Notes: generated by a model not told the origin, from the letters alone. A DNA stretch of 58,352 nt from Geobacteraceae bacterium (GCA_025355965.1 JANXYR010000023.1:1-58352), one strand, 5' to 3'; positions 8,303-18,439 are shown, counted from the stretch's first letter. Program-made: numbers and translations.

Positions 8303-9120
8303 GGCCCTGTTCCTTCCAGATTCCACTGTTCTGTTGAATATTTGTTAGATAACAACTCATTCATATCTGTCTGTTCGAGATCAGATAATGTATCTTTTTC
8401 GAACTCCACATTAAAATAACTGCTGAATGCTTCTGAAAGCCCCTGAAGCAAGCTGTTTCTGTCCGCACTGACTCCGTACTCGGCCAGACTTGCTGTGCCA
8501 TTTGCATATTCGGGAGATTGCTCTCGCATGTACGTCAGTCCGGTAACGGCGCGATTTTGCAATGGGATCGAACCATGCTGAAAGATAACCCCTTTAAGCC
8601 TGCGCTGGGCATTGCCGCCGATCTTGAGCCCCCCCGCAAGTATGTCAAAACTCTCCTTGCCGGCAAAACAGAAAGCGGTCCGTTCGCCTAGATGTGTCCC
8701 TTCAGGTACAACATCAGCTGCGTAGGCGGCATCAATACCGAGTGTATAGTAGAAGGCCAGCAAAAAGCCGGTCAGTACCCTGAAGGAGTCCTTGATTGAC
8801 AAAGCTGTCGGGATTTGGGAGGGAGCGCAAACCAGTGAATAGGTCAGTTCGTCTGCATGATAGATCACGCCCCCACCGGTCACTCGCCTTACAACCGCCA
8901 CACCGTCAGCACGGCAGCGCTCAAGCTCAAGTACTTCCGCCGCCTTCTGGAAGCGCCCCAACGACAGCGCCGGTGGATTCCAGCCGTACAACCTCAGGAC
9001 CGGCAGGGAGGATTCTGGCTCAAATGAACGGAGCAGCGACTCATCAATGGCCATGTTCTCTGCTCCGGGGAGCTGTGGGGTCTCGATGAGGCGCCATCTC
9101 TGATCGTTTTGTATTATCAT
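8299..9120 (-). CDS. Lipoate-protein ligase / octanoyltransferase family protein (LplA/LipM-like)
   Basis: 273 residues of the BPL/LplA/LipB fold. The lipoate/octanoate pocket motifs are RRVTGGGVIYHADELTYSLV (about 78-97), and GLKIGGNAQRR followed by IFQHGSIPL. A cysteine in AFCFAGKESFDIL sits where LipM-type octanoyltransferases carry their nucleophile, so an ACP-to-E2 octanoyltransferase is possible as well as an ATP-dependent ligase. It forms a translationally coupled operon with lipA, together giving a full route to lipoylated dehydrogenases and GcvH. Confidence 0.85.
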   Translation of the reverse strand: MIIQNDQRWRLIETPQLPGAENMAIDESLLRSFEPESSLPVLRLYGWNPPALSLGRFQKAAEVLELERCRADGVAVVRRVTGGGVIYHADELTYSLVCAPSQIPTALSIKDSFRVLTGFLLAFYYTLGIDAAYAADVVPEGTHLGERTAFCFAGKESFDILAGGLKIGGNAQRRLKGVIFQHGSIPLQNRAVTGLTYMREQSPEYANGTASLAEYGVSADRNSLLQGLSEAFSSYFNVEFEKDTLSDLEQTDMNELLSNKYSTEQWNLEGTGP

Positions 9121-9232
9121 AGTATGCTTGCCTAGTCTGTATTCTCTTCCGATAAATAACCAGGGGTTCTTTCATATCACACCTGTCAACGTGCATCAAA
9201 CTCAACCTTCTTCGACGCGTGTACAGCCAAAC

Positions 9233-9270
9233 AGAAAGCGCCGTGACGACTATTCGCCAGGGCGCTTTCT
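9233..9270. terminator. Hairpin downstream of the nitroreductase gene
   Basis: A 10-bp inverted repeat, AGAAAGCGCC (9233-9242) and GGCGCTTTCT (9261-9270), with an 18-nt loop. It lies 58 nt past the nitroreductase stop on the minus strand. The T-tract is short on both strands, so termination efficiency is uncertain. Confidence 0.45.
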
Positions 9271-9327
9271 TTCAGTACGCATCAAATAGGCCTATACTTA
9301 TCTGCCGCTTATTCTGCACCCATTCAA

Positions 9328-9930
9328 TCAGAATGTGTTTTCGATACAGATCTCATGCAGCGGCAACTTGCCGGTCCGGGGGAACGACTCCTGAGTACGT
9401 TTACCGACTGTGACCATCAAACAGACCGTATGATCATCAGGCAGATTGATCAGCTTGCCCACTGCATCAAAATCAAATCCGTCCATGGGGCAGGAGTGCC
9501 ACCCCTGTTCCTGTGCCAGCAGCATGATGCTCATGGCGATCAGACCGCAAGAACGCATCGCCTCGTCCCGTTGCACCTGGGGCTTGTCACGATAATAGGC
9601 GTCAATCGCCGGGATCAGCATCTCCTGATACATCTGCGGTGCTCCGGCCCAGTAGCGTGCGGGTTCCTTTGCCCAGGCATTCAGATCGGCGCAGAGCACG
9701 AACAGGAGAGAGGCATCGGTGACTTTGTCCTGATTCCACGCCACTTCGCGGATTTTCTGGCGCAGGGCAGGATCCTTAACCCTAACGATGCGCCAGTTCT
9801 GGATATTGAAGGCGGTTGGCGAAAGAATCGCTTTTTCAAGCAACTCTGCGACTTGTCCATCACTGATGGTGAAGGAGGGATCAAACATCTTCTCGGCTCT
9901 ACGCTCCATAATTGCTATCGATACATTCAT
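9328..9930 (-). CDS. Nitroreductase-family FMN oxidoreductase
   Basis: 200 residues from the ATG at 9930, which is preceded by AAGGAG; a longer reading frame starts at 9990 but lacks that signal. The sequence has MERRAEKMFD, then AILSPTAFNIQNWRIVRVKD (FMN contacts), LIAMSIMLLAQEQGWHSCPM and a C-terminal LMVTVGKR, all in nitroreductase order. These dimeric FMN enzymes reduce nitro, quinone or enone compounds with NAD(P)H. No partner gene is adjacent, so the substrate cannot be guessed. Confidence 0.85.
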   Translation of the reverse strand: MNVSIAIMERRAEKMFDPSFTISDGQVAELLEKAILSPTAFNIQNWRIVRVKDPALRQKIREVAWNQDKVTDASLLFVLCADLNAWAKEPARYWAGAPQMYQEMLIPAIDAYYRDKPQVQRDEAMRSCGLIAMSIMLLAQEQGWHSCPMDGFDFDAVGKLINLPDDHTVCLMVTVGKRTQESFPRTGKLPLHEICIENTF

Positions 9931-10032
9931 CTGTATTGCTCCTTTTGATTGGGAATAGATCGTTCTTAACCTTTGTATTATGGGTGCCAACTCATAAGTT
10001 TGTGTCGTGTAAAGGTCACCACGCCCTGCCTG

Positions 10033-11766
10033 TTATTGGCTGTTGCAAATGATTGCCTCTACCTTGTCCAGCAGAGACTGAGCGGTAAAAGGCTTTTGGA
10101 TATAGTTGGTGTTTATTCCGGAACTATTATTGATATGGATAAAGTTCTCGCTGTAGCCTGACATGTAAAGAACTTTCAGATCCGGTTGAATGTTTTTCAG
10201 CTCCTCATAGAGCATTATGCCGTTCTTAAGAGGCATTATCACATCCGAAAGGAGCAGATCCACATGTCGGTTGTGCGCCAGTAACATTTCAAGCCCTTGT
10301 TGTGGTCCGTCAGCCGAAAGCACAGTATAACCGCTCTCTGTAAGCAGCTCTGCGGTCAACTCCCGTACCATCTGGTTGTCCTCTACCACCAGAATGGTCG
10401 CATTACCACACACCGTCTTCCGTATCGTGTTGTCATAACTTGCAACGTCCTCAACAGGGGATTCCTCAACGGAGGGAAGATAGATTCTGAAGGTCGATCC
10501 GTTATCCGGTTCACTGTAGAGAGAGATTGAACCGCCATGCTGTTTGACGATTCCGAATACAGTCGCCAACCCCAGTCCGGTCCCCTTACCCTTCGCCTTG
10601 GTGGTGAAGAATGGTTCAAAAACACGGCCTCTGGTCTCTTCGTCCATACCTATACCGGTGTCGCTGACAGTGAAAAGAATGTATCTGCCCGGCTGCAGGT
10701 CTGGATGCCCGATGGCTGCCTGTTGGAGCGTAAGGGATGAAGTCTCAATCAGAAGCGTGCCACCATCCGGCATCGCGTCCTGGGCATTAACGGCCAGATT
10801 CATGATGATCTGTTCGATCTGCGACTTGTCAGCCAGTATGTTTGCCGGATCAGCATCAAGCCGTAGAGAAATACTAATATTTTCCCTGATGGTCCGTTCA
10901 AGCATGAGGGAAAATGCCTTAATGGTTTGATTAAGATCGATCGTCTTCATCTCCATGATCTGTTTACGCCCAAAGGCCAGTAGCTGGCGTGTCAGATCGC
11001 GCGCTTTGCCCGCAGCCGCCAGAATCCCATCTATTTTATTAAGGCTGTTTTCGTCGCAGGCACAAGCAGAGCGCAACATTTCCCCATACACCATCATCGG
11101 AGTCAGGAGATTGTTGAAATCATGGGCGATGCCGCCCGCAAGACGACCGATGGAGTCGATCTTCTGCGCGTGCAGCAGACTCTGAGCCATCTTTTCCTTT
11201 TCCTCTTCGGCCACTCTTTGCCTGGTGATATCCTCGGCAATGCCGAGGAAACCGGTGATATTGCCCAGTTCATCCAGTATGGGCGTTACGGTCAGGCTGA
11301 CCAGAAGGCGGTAACCATCCTTGTGTATATAGGTCCATTCGTGCTGTTCAGCCCCCGCATCCCGGGCATGCTCAACAAACACCATGAATCCTGTAACTTC
11401 CCTCCCCAACTCACTGCTAAGCTCTTTCTCCCTAGCTTCAATTTCTGATGAGAGGTGAAGGGCAAGTGTAGTTTGTTTTCCGACCATCTCATCAGCCCTG
11501 TAGCCAAGCATTTTCTCCGACCCACGGTTAAAGATCGTAATCAGGCCATCTCTATCGGTCGCAATGATTGAAAACTCTGAGGCAGCGTTGAGAACCGCCT
11601 GGAGCTGGCGGTTTGTGACGGCAAGAGCGGATTTTGTCGTTTCCAGTTCTTGAATGCGCTGCTGCAGTTCCGGGTAATAGCTTTTGCGGGCAGAATGTTC
11701 CCCCAGCCCGATAATCTGCTCCCGGCGCTGCTCCCAATTATCTTCTTCGCTAGAGGGCTTGTTCAT
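10033..11766 (-). CDS. PAS hybrid sensor histidine kinase with receiver domain
   Basis: 577 residues: coiled region, PAS domain (about 55-185), histidine phosphoacceptor in [13 protein letters not shown] (His215), HATPase with N-box [15 protein letters not shown]-boxes [12 protein letters not shown] and [11 protein letters not shown], and a C-terminal receiver with phosphorylatable Asp508 in SDVIMP and the KPF lysine near 558. No membrane segment is seen, so it senses cytosolic signals. It overlaps the upstream ErcA-like gene by 17 nt, so the two are co-translated. In other bacteria ErcA-type proteins act with PAS kinases in controlling alcohol oxidation genes, which is the likely context here. 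Confidence 0.9.
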   Translation of the reverse strand: MNKPSSEEDNWEQRREQIIGLGEHSARKSYYPELQQRIQELETTKSALAVTNRQLQAVLNAASEFSIIATDRDGLITIFNRGSEKMLGYRADEMVGKQTTLALHLSSEIEAREKELSSELGREVTGFMVFVEHARDAGAEQHEWTYIHKDGYRLLVSLTVTPILDELGNITGFLGIAEDITRQRVAEEEKEKMAQSLLHAQKIDSIGRLAGGIAHDFNNLLTPMMVYGEMLRSACACDENSLNKIDGILAAAGKARDLTRQLLAFGRKQIMEMKTIDLNQTIKAFSLMLERTIRENISISLRLDADPANILADKSQIEQIIMNLAVNAQDAMPDGGTLLIETSSLTLQQAAIGHPDLQPGRYILFTVSDTGIGMDEETRGRVFEPFFTTKAKGKGTGLGLATVFGIVKQHGGSISLYSEPDNGSTFRIYLPSVEESPVEDVASYDNTIRKTVCGNATILVVEDNQMVRELTAELLTESGYTVLSADGPQQGLEMLLAHNRHVDLLLSDVIMPLKNGIMLYEELKNIQPDLKVLYMSGYSENFIHINNSSGINTNYIQKPFTAQSLLDKVEAIICNSQ

Positions 11767-12910
11767 AAATTGACTCTATGTCCGCCATCGATGGGCGTTT
11801 TGGATTTGTAACCATGCAGGCGTCTTTCATCGCTTTTTCAGCCAAAACCGGGATTGTTGTCTTCGTTACCCCGACGCTTTGCAGTGAATTTGTAATACCG
11901 GCCTTAGTCCGAAGATTGCGAATAGCTCCCGTAAGTGTAGAGAGACATTCTCCGGATTCCAATCTGTTTTCTGGAATCCCCATGGCCATGGCAATGTCGT
12001 GAAAACGCCCTGCGGCAGCCGGAAAATTATATGCAATCACATGTTCCAGAAGCAGGGCGTTGCACTCCCCATGAGGTAGATCGAGATAACCGCCCAGACT
12101 GTGGGCCATGGCATGAACTGCACCCAGACTGGCATTGGAGAAAGCCAGACCTGCCTCAAGACTGGCCAGCATCATCGAGTCACGGGCAGCCATGTTATGG
12201 GGTTCGGCAATGGCGGTAAGAAGGTTCGCATTGATCAAGCGAATAGACTGAAGGGCGTGCAGATCAGTCAAAGGGGAACTCGCGTCAGAGACATACGCCT
12301 CAATGGCATGCACCAACGCATCCATGCCGGTACACGCAGTGAGATATGGGTCCATGGTTGTCGTGGTTTCCGGGTCGATCAGAGCCACATCCGGTACGGT
12401 GGATTTACTGATAATTGCGATCTTTACACGCTCGTCGGAGTTGTTGATGATGGCAAACTGGGAAACATCGGCAGAGGTTCCGGCAGTAGTAGGGATGCAG
12501 ATCAGCGGGGGCATAGGGTTTGATATATTATCGACCCCTTCGCAATCCAGGATATGGCAGTTATTTGTACTGACTATGCCGATCCCTTTGGCGCAGTCTA
12601 TCGGGCTGCCACCTCCGACAACGATGATGGCGTCACACTTCGCACTACGATAGAGCTCAGCGCCGTTCATGACTTCTGAAGCCCTTGGGTTTGGGGAAAC
12701 TGCCGAGAACAGCACGCTATCGATACCAGCTTTGTCCAGGCTGGCGATGACCCGATCCGCCCAGCCGGCTGCGATCACACCGGGGTCGGATACTAGCAGC
12801 AACCTGCGAACCCCATAGGTACGCGCATATTGTCCGGCAAGGCCTAAGGCGCTGATTCCGTAGACAATTTCCGGATTAACAAACTTTCGTATCGGCGACG
12901 TGTACCCCAT
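11750..12910 (-). CDS. ercA: ErcA-like iron-containing alcohol dehydrogenase family regulator
   Basis: 386 residues from the ATG at 12910, which has AGGGGG 7 nt upstream; an earlier ATG at 12925 overlaps that signal. It is a group III Fe-ADH fold with GGGSPIDCAKG and PTTAGTSADVSQFAIIN. Metal-site residues lie in GMDALVHAIEAYVSD, GAVHAMAHSLGG and DLPHGECNALL. The whole sequence, including the tail [20 protein letters not shown], follows the ErcA subgroup, described in pseudomonads as a regulator of ethanol oxidation rather than a simple catabolic enzyme. The metal ligands are intact, so enzymatic activity is still possible. It is followed by and overlaps a PAS histidine kinase. Confidence 0.8.
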   Translation of the reverse strand: MGYTSPIRKFVNPEIVYGISALGLAGQYARTYGVRRLLLVSDPGVIAAGWADRVIASLDKAGIDSVLFSAVSPNPRASEVMNGAELYRSAKCDAIIVVGGGSPIDCAKGIGIVSTNNCHILDCEGVDNISNPMPPLICIPTTAGTSADVSQFAIINNSDERVKIAIISKSTVPDVALIDPETTTTMDPYLTACTGMDALVHAIEAYVSDASSPLTDLHALQSIRLINANLLTAIAEPHNMAARDSMMLASLEAGLAFSNASLGAVHAMAHSLGGYLDLPHGECNALLLEHVIAYNFPAAAGRFHDIAMAMGIPENRLESGECLSTLTGAIRNLRTKAGITNSLQSVGVTKTTIPVLAEKAMKDACMVTNPKRPSMADIESIYEQAL

Positions 12911-13186
12911 AACATTCCCCCTCATGTTTGAAAGTGAGAATTATACCATAGATTATAGATAACACCATAAGACTGACCAGACCGCCCAGCTTTTCCGAAA
13001 GGACCGAAAACCCCGCTTGACTTTTGATTCGCCCTGATAGAAATATCCGGGGAAGTTTTTTTTGCATGAGATCCGACCGGGATACCGGCTACAATAATGC
13101 ATCAAACAGTTAACATATCGGTGCTACATTATGCAGACAGTCAAACTCTGCGAAACCCTTTACATCCATGCACACAGGTCACCCAC
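12911..13186. other. Divergent intergenic region between ercA and mutS2
   Basis: 276 bases that must hold both promoters. An AT-rich stretch lies at about 12938-12968. A CCCCG ... CGGGGAAG pair (about 13011-13056) followed by T8 could be a weak hairpin. No convincing operator or riboswitch is visible. Confidence 0.4.
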
Positions 13187-15562
13187 ATGATAGCTTCTGA
13201 AACGCTTGCAAGACTCGAATTTGACAAGCTCCTGGTTGAAATATCCCGCCATGCCCACAGTTCCTGCACCGTTGAGCGGGTCCACAACATCAGGCCGCTC
13301 AATGAACTATTGGAAATCAGAACCACATCAGGGCGGATCGGCGAGATTCGCGCCCTTGATCGCTCAGGCATTACTCTTGCCCTGGGGAGTTTTGAAGATA
13401 TCCGCCCGTCTCTTGAACTCTCAAGGCCGGTCGGAGCGGTTTTGCCGCCGTTTGAACTGCTACTGTTTATTCCGGTGCTGCGTTTGTACGCAGACTTGGG
13501 ACGTCAATTTATCCATCGTGATGATATTCCCCTGCTGAAATCAATTGAGCCTCAATTGCGGGGCTTTCCCGATATTCTGGAACCGCTTGTGGCATCAATC
13601 GATAGCGACGGCAGTATCATGGATTCGGCTTCGACATTGCTTAAGGAGATCCGCCGCGCCAAACGTGGCCTGGCGGGACGAATCCGCAAAAAGATCGAGG
13701 AGATCATTCGCGACAGCAGCATCGAGAAATTCCTACAGGATGATTTTATTACGCAGCGCTCCGGGCGCTGGGTCATTCCGGTGCGGATGGATTCCAAAGG
13801 GATGGTTAAGGGTGTTGTACATGATGTTTCTTCCTCCGGCGAAACCGCTTTCATGGAGCCGTTGGAGATTATTCCTTTCGTTAATGAACTGGAAAACCTG
13901 ACCGCCGAAGAGAAGGCAGAAGAGATCCGCATCCTGCGCCAGCTCTCAAGCTGGATACGCGAAGATGCCGATCAGATTGCCGCCTGCTTTGAAACCTTGC
14001 TGGACCTGGATCAACTGGGGAGTATGGCGCGCTTCGCGATCGAGTTTGAGCTGGAGCCGGCAACGCTTAATGAGCAAGGCAAACTGAGCTTGGTGGCGGC
14101 GCGTCACCCGTTGCTGCTGCTGATGCAGAAACGGGGGATGGTGAAAAATGTCGAGCCTCTCGGGCTGGAGCTGGGCGGAACTGATCCGGACTCCGCCTCG
14201 GTCATGGTTATCACCGGTCCCAATGCCGGCGGCAAGACCATCGCCCTCAAAACGGCCGGAATGCTGGCAATGATGGCGCTCTCCGGTATTCCGGTTCCAG
14301 CGGGACCGAGCTCGACTTTTCCGCTTATTGATTCGCTTCTGGTTGATATCGGTGATGAACAGTCTATAGAGCAGAGTCATTCCACCTTTTCTGCCCATGC
14401 CGCACGTATTACCGCAATTCTTGGGCAGAGCAGCGCCCGCACCCTGGTGCTGCTGGACGAGCTTGGTGCCGGTACCGAGCCGTTGCAGGGTGCGGCAATT
14501 GCCTGCGGAGTGCTGCACGAGCTGCAGCAGCAGGAGAGTATGGTGATTGCTACCACCCACCTGAGCGATATCATCGGTTTCGTCCATCAGACTCCCGGAA
14601 TGATCAACGCGGGGATGGAGTTTGATGATGCCAACTTTACACCGCTTTACCGGTTGATCGTCGGTGAACCTGGGCAGTCTCATGCTGTGGAGATCGCACG
14701 CCGTTTCGGGATGCCGGAACGAGTGATAGCGTTTGCCCGCCAGATGCTCGGCAATGCCGGCAGTGAATTTGCCGGGCTGCTAACCGAGCTGCGCCAGCGG
14801 CGGAAAGAGTTTGAAGATCTTCGCAAGGCTCTTGAAGTGCGCCAGTTATCGCTTGATCAGCGGAGTTCAGAGCTTGATGCCAGGGCTGATGAAGTTCTCC
14901 AGATCCGTAAGGAGGCCGCCGAAAAAGGGTGGGATGACGCCAAAGAGCTGATCTCTGCTACGAGGCGACGTACAAACGCCCTGCTGGACGAGTTGAAACG
15001 TGAAAAGCGAAGTGAAATTGTCGATGAATTGCGCCGCGCTGAAACAGATCTTACGGAACAGCTTAAGCCGCAGGATGTGCGGTCCGTACTACTGCCGCTA
15101 AAGGCTGTCAAGCCGGGTGACACGGTTCATATCCGCTCATTAGGGTGTGACGGCACTGTCCTCTCTTTTGATCTGCGGAGCGGCAAAACGAGGGTCAGGG
15201 CTGGCCGGATGGAATTGGATGTGCCTCTCGCGGAGCTAGCCAGGCCGCAAACAAAAACCGAGAGGGGGAAGGGCAGGCCCGCCGCCGCTTCTTGGAAGAT
15301 GGATGTTGTTGAGAGTGAACAGCGTGAGTTGAAACTGATCGGAATGAGGGTGGATGAAGCTCTGGCGGAGCTGGAGCCTTTCATTAATCACGCATCCGCT
15401 GCCGGTCTGCGCGAAGTGCGTGTTATACATGGAGTTGGTACCGGTCGGCTGCGGGATGCCGTGCGTGAAGAGCTGGAACGTCATCCGCTTGTTGAGGGAC
15501 ACCGGCCCGGTGAACCGCACGAAGGTCGGGATGGCGCTACAGTGGTGACTTTGAAAGCTTAA
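13187..15562 (+). CDS. mutS2: MutS2 ATPase with C-terminal Smr endonuclease domain
   Basis: 791 residues from ATG 13187 (MIASETLARLEFDKLL, the usual MutS2 start); a reading frame extending 30 codons upstream is not conserved in character. It has helical core and clamp regions (about 1-310), then an ATPase with Walker A GPNAGGKTIALK and Walker B LVLLDELGAGTEP, a charged coiled coil (about 515-630) rich in Glu/Arg/Lys, and an Smr domain (about 715-791) with IHGVGTGRLRDAV. MutS2 proteins suppress recombination in some species and split collided ribosomes in others. No mutL or ribosome-rescue gene is adjacent, so the role here stays open. Confidence 0.93.
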   Translation: MIASETLARLEFDKLLVEISRHAHSSCTVERVHNIRPLNELLEIRTTSGRIGEIRALDRSGITLALGSFEDIRPSLELSRPVGAVLPPFELLLFIPVLRLYADLGRQFIHRDDIPLLKSIEPQLRGFPDILEPLVASIDSDGSIMDSASTLLKEIRRAKRGLAGRIRKKIEEIIRDSSIEKFLQDDFITQRSGRWVIPVRMDSKGMVKGVVHDVSSSGETAFMEPLEIIPFVNELENLTAEEKAEEIRILRQLSSWIREDADQIAACFETLLDLDQLGSMARFAIEFELEPATLNEQGKLSLVAARHPLLLLMQKRGMVKNVEPLGLELGGTDPDSASVMVITGPNAGGKTIALKTAGMLAMMALSGIPVPAGPSSTFPLIDSLLVDIGDEQSIEQSHSTFSAHAARITAILGQSSARTLVLLDELGAGTEPLQGAAIACGVLHELQQQESMVIATTHLSDIIGFVHQTPGMINAGMEFDDANFTPLYRLIVGEPGQSHAVEIARRFGMPERVIAFARQMLGNAGSEFAGLLTELRQRRKEFEDLRKALEVRQLSLDQRSSELDARADEVLQIRKEAAEKGWDDAKELISATRRRTNALLDELKREKRSEIVDELRRAETDLTEQLKPQDVRSVLLPLKAVKPGDTVHIRSLGCDGTVLSFDLRSGKTRVRAGRMELDVPLAELARPQTKTERGKGRPAAASWKMDVVESEQRELKLIGMRVDEALAELEPFINHASAAGLREVRVIHGVGTGRLRDAVREELERHPLVEGHRPGEPHEGRDGATVVTLKA

Positions 15563-15710
15563 CTGGTCTCTTTTAGATTGCATTGATCATATCAGTATAA
15601 TAATGCAATAATTCATATTAATCGATATGTTAGCCGTATTTTAACCCATTGCCTTTGGATTTTATTGGTGCTAGTTTGCTACAGTTTATTTCGATAGGCG
15701 GGTGATCCGA

Positions 15711-17021
15711 GTGAAAGAATGGGTATTACGTTATAAGGAGCAGCAACTCCAGGCGGTTCTGGATATGTCACAGGCCGGAATACTAATGGCTGATGCCAAC
15801 AATTGGACCATTTCGTATGCCAATAGGCGTATGGAAGAAATGTTCGGATACGATTTATATGATTTTAACGGCACTCCATTTATCAATTATATTCATCCTG
15901 CCGAAATTGAAAGTGCTAAATTCGATATGCAGATGATGGTTACCGGGGAAGTCGAGCAGATCAAGACAAAACGTCGATTAATCCGCAAAGATGGCAGCGA
16001 ATTTTGGGGGGCATTCACTGCACAATCGCTTGTTACGGAAGATGGTGCCCTTCAAGGTATAGTGGTTACCATTTACGACAATACGGAACTTAGGGAAACA
16101 GAACTAACACTGAATATGGTTGAAAATAACTATTGGGAAATATTCAACGCTACAAATGATGCGGTGTTTGTGCATGATGCTTATACCGGCGCCATTATCG
16201 AGGCTAATAAGGCTGTTGAAAAGATGTACGGGTACTCCCGTGAAGAAGTATTCTTCATGAATGTTCATGACTTCAGTTCCGGCACCTCACCTTATTCATT
16301 GAATGAGGCTATCAGCAGGATAAGAAAGGCATCAGAAGAGGGGCCGCAGTCTTATGAATGGCTCGGCAAGAAGAAAAACGGGGAACTTTTCTGGGCAGAG
16401 GTTTCGCTTACTTCATCCCATATCGGTGGGGAGGGGCGTGTTCTGTCCGTAATAAGAGACATTAGCGACCGTAAGGAGATCGAGAAAAAACTCCAGTATC
16501 TCAGTTCACATGACTCTTTGACCGGATTATACAACCGATCGTTTTTTGAGACAGAGTTTGAGCGCATTGAGAAAGGGAGAAAGTATCCTGTCAGTGTCAT
16601 TGTAGCTGATATCGACGGTCTGAAATCGGTAAATGATACACACGGGCATGTGGCTGGTGATGTGTTGATTAAATCGGCAGCAAATATTCTAAGCAGTGTG
16701 TTCAGGTCTGACGATATTGTAGCGCGAATAGGTGGTGATGAATTCGCTGTATTGTTAATTGAGTCCGATGATAATAAAACGTCTTCTCTGCTGTGGCGGA
16801 TTCGCGAAGCAGAACATTGGCTGAACTTTGAAAACAAGGTACTTCAGGTTCGGCTCTCTCTCGGTAGTGCAACTGCCAATCAGCACAAAGAGATGGTAAA
16901 CCTTATAAATGAGGCTGATAAACGTATGTATGCAGACAAATCCGCCTATAAGCTAAGTGGCAACGTGTTGAGTTCCTATTGCTCCACTGCGGCTAATTCA
17001 GAACCGTCCATTGCCACATGA
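15711..17021 (+). CDS. PAS-PAS-GGDEF diguanylate cyclase
   Basis: About 436 residues. A first PAS (about 8-125; ILMADANNWTISYANRRMEE) and a second PAS (about 133-260; EIFNATNDAVFVHDAYTG) are followed by a GGDEF domain (about 270-425) with SHDSLTGLYNRSFFE and the intact signature ARIGGDEFAVLL. RSDD lies five residues before GGDEF, an intact RxxD inhibitory site, so product feedback is expected. No membrane helices are seen, so it is a cytosolic sensor. GTG at 15711 is chosen because AGGCGGG ends 8 nt before it; GTG 15702 is in frame but too close to that signal. Confidence 0.9.
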   Translation: MKEWVLRYKEQQLQAVLDMSQAGILMADANNWTISYANRRMEEMFGYDLYDFNGTPFINYIHPAEIESAKFDMQMMVTGEVEQIKTKRRLIRKDGSEFWGAFTAQSLVTEDGALQGIVVTIYDNTELRETELTLNMVENNYWEIFNATNDAVFVHDAYTGAIIEANKAVEKMYGYSREEVFFMNVHDFSSGTSPYSLNEAISRIRKASEEGPQSYEWLGKKKNGELFWAEVSLTSSHIGGEGRVLSVIRDISDRKEIEKKLQYLSSHDSLTGLYNRSFFETEFERIEKGRKYPVSVIVADIDGLKSVNDTHGHVAGDVLIKSAANILSSVFRSDDIVARIGGDEFAVLLIESDDNKTSSLLWRIREAEHWLNFENKVLQVRLSLGSATANQHKEMVNLINEADKRMYADKSAYKLSGNVLSSYCSTAANSEPSIAT

Positions 17022-17073
17022 CCTGCCTGAAAATGCATTGACCTTCCAAACTACGAGTTTTATAACATAATTC

Positions 17074-18426
17074 ATGCCGTTTCCATTTGCTACATCTACC
17101 AGCTCACATCGCAAGCCGGTCTCCATTCGACGTAACGTACTTCGCCTCTCACTGCCTGTTCTGCTCTCATCGCTTTTTCAACGGCTGGTATCGATTGTTG
17201 ACGTTTTTCTGACCGGCGGACTTGGTGCCTCTGCTATTGCTGCAACCGGTTTGGGGCAACTTCTGATGGTCACCACGATGACGGTTTTCTGGGGGCTTTC
17301 GACCGGTGTGACAGTCGTGATATCGCACCTATGGGGTGCTGGGCGGCGCGAAGATGCCGGACGGGCGGCATATGTGGCTTGTCTGGCGGGCCTGGTCATG
17401 ACAGCACTCTGCTCACTGGCCGGTTCGCGCTGGGGGGGCGATATAACCCGGCTTATGGGGGCGGCGCCGAATGTTCAGGATTTAGCTACAGAATACATCC
17501 GGCTAATTTTCCTCTGGATGATCTGGACGACCGGATTGAATCTTCTCTCGGCAATTATGCATGGCACAGGTGACACCCGCACCCCGATGGAGGCTATCAT
17601 TCTGGTTAATATCCTCCACGTATTACTGGCCTGGCCGCTGATTTACGGGAAATGGGGCATGCCGGCGTTGGGAGTCAAGGGGGCGGCAATCGCCATCAAC
17701 AGCTCCGAGTTCATCGGCTTCACCTATCTGCTGATACAGGCCCTGCGTAAACGCTACATCACCTTCAGCCGTCCCGATTTCACCATATTCGGAAAGATCT
17801 GGAAAGTAGGTTGGCCGGTAGCGCTGGAGCGGGTGGCACAGCAGAGTGGGCAACTGTTCTACTCCAGCTTCATCATTGCCTACGGCACAACCGCTTATGC
17901 TGCCCATCAGATCGGTCTTTCCATCGAGTCACTCTCGTTCATGCCGGGGGCGGGAATGGGAATCGCTGCGGCAACGCTTATGGGGCAATCGCTTGGTGCC
18001 GGTAAGATCCGTCGTGCCCGGATCAGCCACAATGAGGCGTTGCGGTTGGCGGTCGGTGTGATGACAGTCATGGCGCTGCTGTTCTTTTTCGCTCCGCACA
18101 TTCTGATCGGTCTATTCAGCCAGGATCCGGATGTTATCGAGAAGGGGAGCATGTTTCTAAAGCTGGTTGCCTTTGCCCAGGTGCCGCTGGCAATATCTTT
18201 CGTTTATGCCGGCAGCCTGCGCGGCACCGGCGACACATTTTACGTATTCATCGTCACGCTGATTGCCATGTGGGGGATCAGGGTGGCGTTTTCATGGGTG
18301 GCGGCGAGCTGGTTACATCTTTCTCTATACGCCGTGTGGGGGGTTTTTCTGATCGACTGGTATTTCCGCGGGGCGGCTTTTGCGTGGCGCTATCACCGGC
18401 GGGATTTGCATGGGGTTGTGCTATAG
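17074..18426 (+). CDS. MATE-family multidrug/Na+ antiporter
   Basis: 450 residues, almost entirely hydrophobic, fitting 12 membrane helices in two pseudo-repeats. NVLRLSLPVLLSSLFQRLV, then FLTGGLGASAIAATGLGQLL in the first half, and VGWPVALERVAQQSGQLFYS, then HQIGLSIESLSFMPGAGMGI in the second, are MatE/NorM hallmarks. These inner-membrane pumps export cationic drugs or other metabolites using Na+ or H+ gradients. There is no Shine-Dalgarno sequence of note before the ATG. The gene ends 13 nt before the convergent baeR stop. Confidence 0.88.
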   Translation: MPFPFATSTSSHRKPVSIRRNVLRLSLPVLLSSLFQRLVSIVDVFLTGGLGASAIAATGLGQLLMVTTMTVFWGLSTGVTVVISHLWGAGRREDAGRAAYVACLAGLVMTALCSLAGSRWGGDITRLMGAAPNVQDLATEYIRLIFLWMIWTTGLNLLSAIMHGTGDTRTPMEAIILVNILHVLLAWPLIYGKWGMPALGVKGAAIAINSSEFIGFTYLLIQALRKRYITFSRPDFTIFGKIWKVGWPVALERVAQQSGQLFYSSFIIAYGTTAYAAHQIGLSIESLSFMPGAGMGIAAATLMGQSLGAGKIRRARISHNEALRLAVGVMTVMALLFFFAPHILIGLFSQDPDVIEKGSMFLKLVAFAQVPLAISFVYAGSLRGTGDTFYVFIVTLIAMWGIRVAFSWVAASWLHLSLYAVWGVFLIDWYFRGAAFAWRYHRRDLHGVVL

Positions 18427-18439
18427 CAGGTAAAATGCC

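Noticed and set aside
9355-9948. Plus-strand frame of about 197 codons opposite the nitroreductase gene
   Set aside because: It mirrors a clear nitroreductase gene on the other strand and has no motif or start signal.
13946-14683. Minus-strand frame of about 245 codons inside mutS2
   Set aside because: It is antisense to the MutS2 ATPase domain and shows only the codon-bias shadow of that gene.
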